This document shows positions 12,701-24,700 of a stretch of 64,000 bases of DNA, piece after piece. Origin of the DNA: Siphonodentalium dalli (taxonomy: Eukaryota > Mollusca > Scaphopoda > Gadilida > Siphonodentaliidae). The stretch spans positions 164,912,394-164,976,393 of the forward strand of contig CP136069.1 in NCBI GenBank assembly GCA_032622095.1, written 5' to 3'. A program made the position numbers and the translations under genes. The notes below the pieces were generated by a model. That model worked only from the letters and a program-made list of their open reading frames with translations, was not told where the DNA came from and did not search any database. Each line of letters opens with the position of its first letter. The first letter of the stretch is position 1.

Positions 12701-15700
12701 TTTAGGCGTTTGGTTCACGTCTTATATACAGTTCATTACCATATTATGTCAGTTAAATCGTTTGGTATCGTCGATAAAATTTTGTACCGCGATCATTCAA
12801 ATCTGGTCTGTCCCTTTAAACCGTCCTTGTTTAGCTATCGATCGTTCTACTTCAACAATAACAACAGCCGTATACGGTTATTGCACAACCAATAGTACAC
12901 TGTACTTCGTCGTGTCGATGCACGAATACGTTCGAGACACGTCGCAACGTGTTCAATACGCACTGCGCAGCGCGACTATATAAACAGGCTATCGAATAGT
13001 TCATTCATACGGTTATCGTAATCGACATTGAGCGGATCATTTGTGTGTCACCATAATATAGCAAACAGAATCGCTAACACTATGCGCTGGTGTATATAAC
13101 ACGTATACTCAGCTGGATTTTAATTACACAACTTTATACTGACATTTATCACCACTCAAAGTTATTTGCTGGTTCATAAGAATTAATGTTGATATTCAAG
13201 TTGAAGACTGAAATAAATGATATACACGCATTGTAACTTCTATAATATAGCGCGCTCAATATATAAATTACACGTCTAATATCTTTAAATTTTTAAATGG
13301 AATCAACCGCTGAGTGGAATATTTGGACAGGAACAACTGTGTCAGAGTCAATAATTCCAAAATGCGGACTTGGAAATGACACAAATTCACCACAAAGCAA
13401 GAACAGATGCTTTCCATTTTACTATTATGGTCACACTGGCAAAGACTGTGTATGTCATGTGTACATCAACGGCCATAGGCCTTTATATCGGCGTTGTAAA
13501 AGGAAGATTGACACGAAAGACAGAACTTCTCTGAAGAAATGACATCCAAGTTATCTGTTTCATGCATGCACTCTTGTAATGAGCAGGGGAGACTATCCTT
13601 TATGAATCCGAGACTCATTCGTATATAAGTATACGAGCTACTGTATCGAATCTCTGTGAATTCGGGTCTGAGAAATGACGGCGAGAACAGGCGGGTTCAT
13701 CTCATAAACTGACGAATCATAGCCTTCGATTGTTCGAAAGGTGTGAATGAAGATGGTGTTCCTCGACAGTGTTTTAACGAAAGGACATTATCGCACAGCA
13801 AAACTTGTTGACACTAATTCAATTAATAGTGTATTGTCTTTTAGGAATAAAAGGAATTTACTACCACTGCACTTGTGATTTGGAATTTAAAAAATTCCGT
13901 TGCCACCCCAGGGAACATGCATGGGCTTGTAAGTTGTAACTCGCTCCGCTGTCTCCCACCCCACCATTCGAGCCACATCACCGACGCTAAATACACTCCT
14001 GACATGCATCATTGTACTATACAAAGTACCATGATCTATATCAGGGTGCAATGTCGGTCAGTGCGCAGATGGTCAGTGGCGCAGAGGGGCAGCGAAGCGC
14101 GTTATAGTTCATTGTACCCCATGTTATATGAATGGGTGGTTGCTAACTGGCATGGCAAATAGTGGAAATGCAGAATACGATAGGCCGGTTTTCATTACAG
14201 TGGTTTGCAAATCGTCACCCCCCACTCGTATTTAAAGTATGATTTATGTCACTTGACAGGTGCAATGTCGTTCATCACGCAGAATGTCAATGGTTTCGAG
14301 TGGCTGCGAACATCGAGCGGATACATTGTTTCAATAATATCAAACTGGGGTTTTGACGCCCTATAATATAGGGATATAATATTCGGTGTTCAAAAAATAA
14401 ATTAAATGCTATGGATAGAAATGGAATTGAGGGTCGTTTGTGATATTAATTGAAAGAGCTGGGATCCTGAAGATGCGCGTAGCGTTGGATATGGGAACTC
14501 AATGTTAATGGTATATATCCTGCATGTAAGTCTATATATGCACAAAAAGCTCGTGTGTGTTACATATCTTATCCTATTCGGTGATTTTTCGACTGCCAAT
14601 TGGGTCATTCGTTTCATATAAAAATAAAACACACCAGAACACGAACCGACGTCATATCATGCTTGCATTACCCTACGCGAAGAATATAGTAACGAAATAG
14701 ATAATGGTTCCGCGAGTCCGTGCACCATACAAGCCTTGAAATAGTGTGTCTGTCATTCGCAGAATGATGTCCCCAGATGGTGAATTTGGTGATGCTAGCC
14801 CGCTATGTGGGGTAGCATCACTAAATTCACCCTCTGGGGACCTCATTATGCAAATGCAAGACACACGTTTTCAAGGCTTGCGACCATACAAACTTTTGAG
14901 TATATTATCTCAAGGCCTATAATTATGTCACTTTAAACGCAATATATTAAATTTTATAATAAGTGCACATGGTGGTTAATATATATCTACAGTTTTACTA
15001 AGAAGAGTTTGTCTATATGTTGACATTATCACATTTATGTTATTTTGAAGAACCCACTTCGAAGGTCTTGAATCCCGTTAAAGTCCGTATCAAAGCATTT
15101 CATGCATCAATTTCATCGAGTACTAGAATTGACATTGCCAGACAATATACCAAACTGCAAGGCAGAGTTCTGTCCCCTCGTTACGCTGGATAGGCCACTG
15201 ACAGTACTTGCTATACTGTCTATTTTTGGAATAGGAAATTGCATAGAAATTATATAAAAATCGATGTCACCACGTGTCGTTTCTAATCACGTTTTATTGT
15301 CTAACTTATTAGTTGATTGAAGCTAATTCAACATAAGTACACATTTATAAGTACACATAAGTACACACTTCCTACAAGTCGGAACTGGGACAGAATTTTT
15401 TTTATTTTTAGAACGTTACAAATACTGACTGAAAAATCAGGTCTTTTAAAACACTACAAGATAAGTGAAATATATATGTGTATAAAACCAATTTATTTTA
15501 TTGATTATCTGTTTTATCCATTTTTAAGCAGGACGTATTAAACCGACTCCGTCGCATCGTATAGAGCGCATAATAAACAATTCAATTCAATGGCGAGCAT
15601 TGGTTTGTGTTCCTTGTATGTAATTTGCTTGGTCTCTTGTAATTATTAATTCCATTTACATTTATATATCATATTTATACCAAATAATGTATGTAGATGT

Positions 15701-18700
15701 ACGGTGTTTTTTAGATTAAACAAATTCAAACTCAAGGTTTGGGAATTTAGCGAAAAGTAGACCAAGCTCGTTTCAAAAACATGTTTTTGTTTACTTCTGC
15801 ATGGAGTTGTCGAGTCGACTATTTTGCTCTACTTTATCGGAAATTTGTTTCACAGAATAAAGCAGAATCATTTGAAACCGACAAAAGTCGGTAGTAAATA
15901 AATATAAGACAGGATTACATTATGTACGTGATGGCAGTTGTCTTACCAGCGTAGCGAGGGGACATAACTCTGCCTTGCATTTTGCTAATAATATTATAAC
16001 TGACATAATATTATCCCTCGTGTTCGTGTTCATATATATACGTACGATCATTTCGACCACTTTATGTGGGTTCATCCCTTTGACAGATATCTCGTTTACT
16101 TCGTGAAGTTCATCGCCCACGTGTATCAGACCTGGAACAAATATTAAATGGACATGGCTCATTCGAGCTTCCAAATTGTGTCTACGTAATTTGGCAGGGC
16201 GTACATGATAGGTTTACAAATACACGAAATATACGTTGTAAGCACGGCGTCCGATTTATAAATATTTATATACCGTCCTCATGCATATATGCTTGCCTGC
16301 CATGGTCTCAGCCATTCACCAGCTTTTTTAAATGTTTAATGCACAGAAGTGAAACAATGCTCTTTATTTCTACCATATCAGGAATAGACTACCAAGGAAC
16401 GCTCTATTCTGTTCCATGCAGTGCACATTGCTGTTGTTTGTTTTGGAGCCAAACACCGTGTTCAAAGTTGTATTTTTGTTACTTCAATGCGTCTTTCTGA
16501 GATATATAATGCCCGTGGAAGGTAGTTCAAGTATTTATCGACTGGGGAGAGAGAGGAGATCGGGAGGAGTGGACTGGGAGGGGAAGAGGAGTAAATAGAG
16601 AGGCCAAGTAGTCGCTCCCCCCATAGTCAATATCCCATGGGTGTGTCTCGTGAGAAACATGCACACGCGCGATTTCGGCAGGGAGGAAGCGGGCATAGAG
16701 GCAAACTCATATAGATCGGAAGAGCAGCTTCCCCGGTCATTAGCACACCTGTCGGTACCTACTTGAAACCCCGGAGGCATCTCATCCCGCCCGACAAAAT
16801 AATGTAATGTGTCTGTAATAAGTCAAACACACGAATTCCACTGTCATTTTATATAGAGTTATCCCGCATACATAGATGCCCCATCTGCACTAACTAATTT
16901 TCATGTCGTGGGCTGCTCTTGCACCATTACTGATGGGTGTGCACTTGCTCAGTTCTGGTTAAAACACAGACTCCACAGCTACGCAGTAGTGAGTCTGGTA
17001 TAATTGGGGTGGGGTAGCTATTACCACCAGCAATAGTTTGCTCTATGTGGCTAAAAATAATTTCTGCATTGAATTCATGCAGTATATGACAGTACTATGT
17101 TTTTGCTATTTTTTTTAGCAATGTGACTAATCTACCACTGAAAAGGCATTCCACAATCGCCTGATAGTATACATCGCTTTCCCGATGAAGTTGTGATTGG
17201 GTGAGACTGACGTAATTATGCTGGCGGTAATAGAAATCCCCCCAATTATCCCAGACTCACTACTGCATGCATTGCTGTGGAGTCTGTGTTTTAACCAGAA
17301 CTGGCTCTTGCTCAACTCAAAACTCACGTTTCGCTGATCTGCGGTTAGCGGTGACGAATCGCCCGGAGCAGGCGCGTATTGACCGACTCTCGCACTGGGA
17401 AGGTGGGAGGGATGGGACAAACCTGTCCCGGTCGGGAATATAGCGTCCCAGACGCCTAACCCCCGGTTTCAACTGGCTCCCACCATTTCCAACGCGGGGA
17501 CATTGCGTATATTATAAACTCATTACGACATATATAGCAACCACCCGAGGGTGCCAAGGAGACCAATATCTATTTGCCTTCCTCCTACATCAGAGCACAT
17601 TCCATCATAACGTACGATAATGCGTCGATCACCGTTCGGAACAGGTTAACTCCTCGGTTTCGCTACATTTCTGAACGGGTGCCGAGGATACTAATAACCA
17701 AGAAAGTGTGAGAGAGAAAGAGTGAGAGATAGGGAGAGAGAGAGAGAGGGAGAGAGATAGTGAGAGGGGGAGAGAGTGAGGGAGAGAGATGGAGAGAGAG
17801 AGGCAGAGATAGTGTGAGAGAGAGACGGAGAGAGATAGTGTGTGAGAGAGATAGAGGGAGAGAGATAGAGAGAGGGAGAGAGAGAGAGAGGGGGAGAGGG
17901 AGAGAGAGAGAGAGAGAGAGAGTGTGTGTGTGTGTGTGTGAGTGTGTGTGTGTGTGTGTTAAAAGTGGGTCCGGAATAAGTAAAAAGCACTTTTTCGGTT
18001 AAATCCGGATCCGGAATCCGTGTTAAAGTTAGCACCGTCTCTATTTTGTAGCGCAAACCGCTATGGCTTTAAAATGTTTGTTAAGGTCGATAATAAATAA
18101 TTTTTCATTTTCTTTTCCCTGGTAAGCTTAATTTGACATAGAACATTTGGCTTGAAATCTGACTTATTTAGAGTTAAATCGCACCGGGAAACTTTAAAGT
18201 ACATTCGACATGAAATTCAACTACGATATATTTAGAGTTAAATCGCACCGGGAAACTTTAAAGTGCATTCGACATGAAATTCGACTACGATATATCTAAG
18301 GTTGTGACGTCTTTTTTCCAATGAGATATAGTAAGGGACGTGGCCAAAATATCAGGTTTGAGAAATTGCATTTGGACCGCCCCTCCCCTTTGTGTCAACT
18401 CCATATCAGTTGAAAAATTCCAACCTGACACACTGACACCCCAGATGTTGAGAAAAATAGATGGCCAGTTCAGATCAGTATGCAACTACTTGGTTGAAAA
18501 ATCGAACTTTATGTACAATTTCAACCTATATGTGGTGTAAAATCTCCAACTATTGATGTGTCAGGCATGAAATTTTCAATTGCTAAAAAATTAGATAAAA
18601 GTTTGGGGGGGGGGGGTCAGACACCACCCCTGCCGCTACGTCCCTGGATATAACATATAATTTGATGTATAGTGTGACTTGGTCTTTCAATCGATACATT

Positions 18701-21700
18701 TCAGTTTGAACAGAGTTCCCGACCGTCCCGTTTATACTAGACAAACATGGTGCCAGAAATCGTCGTTTATTGCGAATGAAGAGGCATGCAGTCTGTGAAG
18801 CTCTGTGGACTATTCTTGGAATACCAACAAACGGAATTACTCTTATCAAGCTGGTGGTGAAGTGTCGTCTAGAAATTATCGTTCTGTCGATATCCAATAA
18901 TCAGAGTGTGTGTGTATACATTCCACCTAATTATACAAACCACTGGCAAAGTGGTCCTGCTGAACTGATATGATGTTGGTGGGGCAAAATGATGCTGTTA
19001 ACCCTTCCATGACTGGAGCTTACTGAAATTTTGCGAAAAAAAAACTCTGCGCCAATGCATTCTCTTATATATGCGAGTCTCCCACTGACACCAGCGCTGC
19101 TCCCGTCACGAAATGGGTACATATTTACCAACTGCCATGCCCTTAAGTCCATTAACAACATCATTTTGACCTACCATCACATATCAAAACACATAAGAAA
19201 TGACTTGAAGATCAGTTGGTGTCATTGGATTTTGACGGGCAGAGTAAGTAAACAAAGTGAGATTTATATGAACTTTGTTTTTTTACACTGTCGATCAAAA
19301 CCAATGACCCCAATCGATCTGCAAGTCATTCCTTATAATCATATACCAGTTGATTTTAATAGCACAGTAATAATTTGAACAACTTTTCAATACTACCAAA
19401 ACAATTGTAAGTAACATATTGTTCAAATTCCAACACAGTCTCCCAAAAAAACAACACGGAGCGAGCGCGTGCACACGATCGGCTTGAAGTTACGTATATA
19501 GGTGGTTCATAGCTTTTTGTGAAGTGCACACCACCACGTGTGGGCGTGACGTAGATGTTCATGCGTGGCTTCCTTTTATGAAGTTCAGTTATTGGTTAAT
19601 GGACATCGGAAACATTCATGTAAACCGTATTGGGAAATGTACTGATTCGTACTGGCGCTAAGTGTTTGAATGTTTAGAGGGTGTGTGATTATAATATAAT
19701 AAACGCTATATGATTATAATATAATAAACGCTATATAGTTAGCAGTTTTGTATGACCCACCCGCATCATAACAAATTAGTTTGTCATCCTCCTCCCTATT
19801 TTCCACCCTTCTGATTGGCCCATGTGCTTTCACGTGCCGGGCGACAAATCACACTGTCGCCCGCTGACCCGGGAGACATTGTTTTTTTCGCCCGCCTGAT
19901 GTTATATTGCAAGAATATCTCCAAACACACACTGCAGTAACTCATCTACTTCGCATCACTACAACTTAATAAAAAATCATAGATCTTATATACCCCACGG
20001 ATTCGCAAAACACACCAGTTATGGTGTTTGCTAATTTGCATATATTTAGTGAACACTAATATTCTTAAGTTTTAAGTTGATACTTTTATCGGACAAGCGT
20101 TATTATTTACTTTTTACATCGAAACATCTCGGTGATTCAATTTGTTCACGTCGACATTATGATGCAAGATTGAAAGAGATGATCCATTTAGGTTGGTTGG
20201 TTATAACTGTTCGCTGCTAGACAACGTAATGCATACGTTTGTCGCGAATGAATTGTCATGTACGCTTATCCTCCGCCATGTCTGCAATGTGATCATAGAA
20301 GTATTTTATGTGAGGATCGCCATGAGCACTGACACATATGAATGTACATTAATGAAATTGACAACTTCCCAATAGCTTTCGGGAAGACCGTTATGAAATT
20401 AACATCGCGAGTAAATTGCGCGCACAAAACGACATTGAATATGCCTTGCAGAAGACGAGAACATACCTATATGGCTTATTGGTTTACATTGCATGGACCT
20501 ATATTGACGATTTGACCACCAAAATGATCGTAAATAAACGCGGATTATCAAACGCTTAACAGCTTGACTATCGTTTATGGAACAGAAATCCTATGGGACG
20601 ATAAGTAGTTACTGAAAATATACATAATCGGGAAAGAAAGCACTCATGACTCAGTGCAACATCGTGCGTGTGGATGGCAAGGATACTTTCTGTGATATAA
20701 TCGGATAACAAAAGAGTTGTTGCCCTTCTTCTCGGGAGACATTGAGATTTGTCACCCACTCGAGAACGGAATGTCTCCCTCGGAGCTTCGCTCCTCGGGA
20801 GACATTCTGTTCTCGAGCGGGTGACAAATCTCAATGTCTCCCTCGACAACGGGCGACAACTGTATAATGGTATATACTCTTTCTAATTATACATACCACT
20901 GCGGTCAGCGGCACCACCGTATAACACCCGGGCTATCTCCAACGCCCCTGTCTTCTCGTTAATAAGAAGAGTCGCTCCCTGAAAAATCATAATTGCTAGA
21001 TTTAGACTATAGGAAACTTCAAACTTCGCACGCCAAGGATGGTTTTGTAAGTCTCACATTTGTGAGAAAGCAAGCCTAGATATCAGAAAAAAATCATATT
21101 ATAATAACATAAAGGCAAATATGTGACCCGCCATATCAAATTCAGTCGTAAGTCGGGATTTTTTTACCCTGTGCCAATGCATTCTCTTATATATGCGAGT
21201 CGACCATAGGTCGCCTCGCATATATAAGAGAATGCATTGGCCTAACAATTTTTTACAATTTTAATAATTTTTTCTTCTATTCTTTAACAATTTTATAATT
21301 TCACCCATACGGAGCCCCATACAAACATGAGCAGACGACACTCTTCTATATGCTTCTATATATGTGTGGGGCTCCCTGCAGGGTAATGGATGTTTTTTTT
21401 ATTTTATGTCCTAAAAATTGTAAGAAACATTTATTTTTTTTAAATGATAAAAAATTGTTAGGCCAATGCATTCTCTTATATATGCGAGGCGACCTGTGGT
21501 CGACTCGCATATATAAGAGAATGCATTGGCACAGGGTAAAAAAAATCCCGACTTACGACTGATTTTGATATGGCGGGTCACATATACCTATCTACTCGAT
21601 ATAAAGAGTGTACGGTCAAACACTGATAAGTTTGCACGGCATTATTTTCAGGCACGTGTCATAGAAATCCCTATAGTGCCAGAAAATGAAGGGCTACATA

Positions 21701-24700
21701 CATATAAAATGCGTTTTTTTTTTTTACCAAAGATAACGACATGAGAAGTATAATTTCGGTAGTTCCACGTATAACGGTACTTCTAAGACATTGCCTTAAC
21801 CCTTTACCCAACAGAACGGCCCTGTGCCAATGCATTCTCTTATATATGCGAGTCGACCATAGGTCGCCTCGCATATATAAGAGAATGCATTGGCTTAACA
21901 CATTAAAAATTATAAAATTGTTAAAGAATGTAAGAAAAAATGGTAAAAAGTGTTAAAAAAAGATTTTTTTTAGGCCAATGCATTCTCTTATATATGCGAG
22001 GCGACCTATGGTCGACTCGCATATATAAGAGAATGCATTGGCACAGGGCATAGCTGTAACTATCACAATGTGGTCAAGGAGCCGGTTCCAATGATATCCA
22101 TATTTGTATGGTTCTATTGAGACAGACCGAAGATATTTTAGGCTGTTGAAGCTTTATTTGGCCGGTTTTGGCCGGTTTGTTGGGTAAAGGGTTAAAGACA
22201 TATTATGTACTTATTCGGGTGCGTGAAACTAATAAGGTAGTATTAAGGCACAGTGCCAACTGAGGAATATATCATTTTAGTAGCATCGCCAAAAATTTCA
22301 AACAAATCGACCTTACCACTTCATAGAAAACGTTGTCTGAACTACGCGCAATTGTGAATATTTACTTCTCGATTCGGGACGCTACTGGTGGAACCACGTA
22401 GTTTGTGCCACCCCCTTTTAACACTAAAACAGAGATTTGCGGGGGGGGGGGAATTCACTGTAAACAGCTGTATATGAATTTCTGTGCGCAAATGTAAATA
22501 TCTACTACTTTATTCGGGACGAGTTATTGGGCATAAACATTACGGCAATGATTCCACCAACTACAGCCATTGCATGTAATTCGTTTATAACAATGAAGCT
22601 GTTTTCTGCCTATTCTGGTATGAAATTTATGAAATAACTTATTTTGGCAAGATTATTTTTTATTTTTTCTGCACACTCATTTGAGTTTTTCACACAACTT
22701 TAAGTTTTACGGAAGTATTTTCGTCAGTTTTGAATTCACGAACTTTGGTACGCGAACTCAAAACCCAAACGTAATAAATTAAATTTAAATGCGAGACAGG
22801 TATATAGCTTAATTGGTATAACATATGAGGCACCGCCTCGCGATGAGTGTTTTACTTACCAACGGTTCATTAAGCTTGATTAGCTGAACAATTTTATATG
22901 CATCCATCTTGGTCTTCTTAAAGTCAGGTGGCAACTTTGCTTCAAAGTCTTTCCTAGCAATCTTGTCGTGAGCATATAACAGTGCCTGCAACATATTAAC
23001 ATCTTCATTACAACTATGGATTATAATTTAAAGTACATGTATCTAAATGTTATATTCCTATCCAGATACTTTCAGTTATATGAATAAATTTGTCAGAGAC
23101 CTGTGGTTTGACCCTCCCCAGTGAATCTTGATACAAAAGAGATTGGAGCACAATAATTGCAATTTATGAAGCCCCTCGTGGAAACGCGAACACTGACTGA
23201 ATGGTCAAAATGGTGTGACTGAGGAGTTTTAATGTATTTTAACCCTTCCATGACTGGAGCTTCCTGAAATTTTGAGAACATCTTGTGCCAATGCATTCTC
23301 TTATATATGCGAGTCTCCCACAAGGAGCCTCGAATATATAAGAGACTGTATTAAATTTGGTCTAACACCTAGACCTTGTAAGCCAGTGTATTATCTTAAA
23401 TATGATAGGCTTCCTATGGGCGTATGTACTGGCTCGTGGTCTTTAATGCTGCACCAGCGCAGCTCCCGTTGTGAAAGGGTTAATTGTTAGAATCTGTATG
23501 TTTGGGTCCAACATAGAATGATATACGTGCATGTACTGGCCCTTGGTTTAAATTGTGATATGTTGAAGACAATACAGTTATTATAATCGGAATTATGTTT
23601 CGGTGGGGGGGGGGGGGGGGTTTGTCCACTTGTGAGGCAAGTGCGTTCATAGTATAATAAGCTAAGGATCGACACACGTAATCAGTAATTAGTTGAAATT
23701 TCGATCACCGAACATTGTATAAGTCACTCCAACGTATAAACATTTTGCAAACACCCGATGACATGTAAAAATAGAAGAAATGTTTTAAGGATAGTGGTTG
23801 GAAGACAAATAGAGCTTTCGCAAACATAAGATTAGCCGTTACGATCGCAGTTGGAGCAACACGTCACAATACGAAAACGAGAATGGCTGCGAGCATACTT
23901 ACTTGAACATGAGTCATTGCTAGGACTCGTAGTAGTTATCGGACGTGTTGGTTTGAGTTCATACAAGTTTACTTGATCATGAGGTTTGGATATGACTCGT
24001 AGTAGTTATCGGATGTGTTGCTTTGAGTTCATACTTACTTGAACATGATGCTTTGATATGATTCGTTGTAGTTAGCGGATGTGTCGGTTTGAGTTCATAC
24101 TTACTTGAACACGATGCTTTGATATGACTCGTAGTAGTTATCGGATGTGTTGGTTTGAGTTCATACTTACTTGAACATGATGCTTTGGTATGATTCGTTG
24201 TAGTTAGCGGATGTGTCGGTTTGAGTTCATACTTACTTGATCATGAGGCTTTGATATGATTCGTTGTAGTTAGCGGATGTGTCGGTTTGAGTTCATACTT
24301 ACTTGAACATGATGCTTTGATATGACTCGTAGTAGTTATCGGATGTGTTGCTTTGAGTTCATACTTACTTGAACATGATGCTGTGATATGATTCGTTGTA
24401 GTTAGCGGATGTGTCGGTTTGAGTTCATACTTACTTGAACATGATGCTTTGATATGACTCGTAGTAGTTATCGGATGTGTTGCTTTGAGTTCATACTTAC
24501 TTGAACATGATGCTGTGATATGATTCGTTGTAGTTAGCGGATGTGTTGGTTTGAGTTCATACTTACTTGAACATGATGCTTTGGTATGATTCGTTGTAGT
24601 TAGCGGATGTGTCGGTTTGAGTTCATACTTACTTGATCATGAGGCTTTGATATGATTCGTTGTAGTTAGCGGATGTGTCGGTTTGAGTTCATACTTACTT

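Noticed and set aside
12970-13542. Independent gene with TATATAAAC box and 81-codon ORF
   Set aside because: The ORF has no recognisable domain, no splice or polyadenylation evidence, and such an ORF is expected by chance in 64 kb.
17691-18056. 121-codon Ser/Leu-rich ORF
   Set aside because: Product of the (GA)n/(GT)n tract.
20568-20849. 93-codon - strand ORF
   Set aside because: It is mostly the two arms of the 145-bp hairpin.
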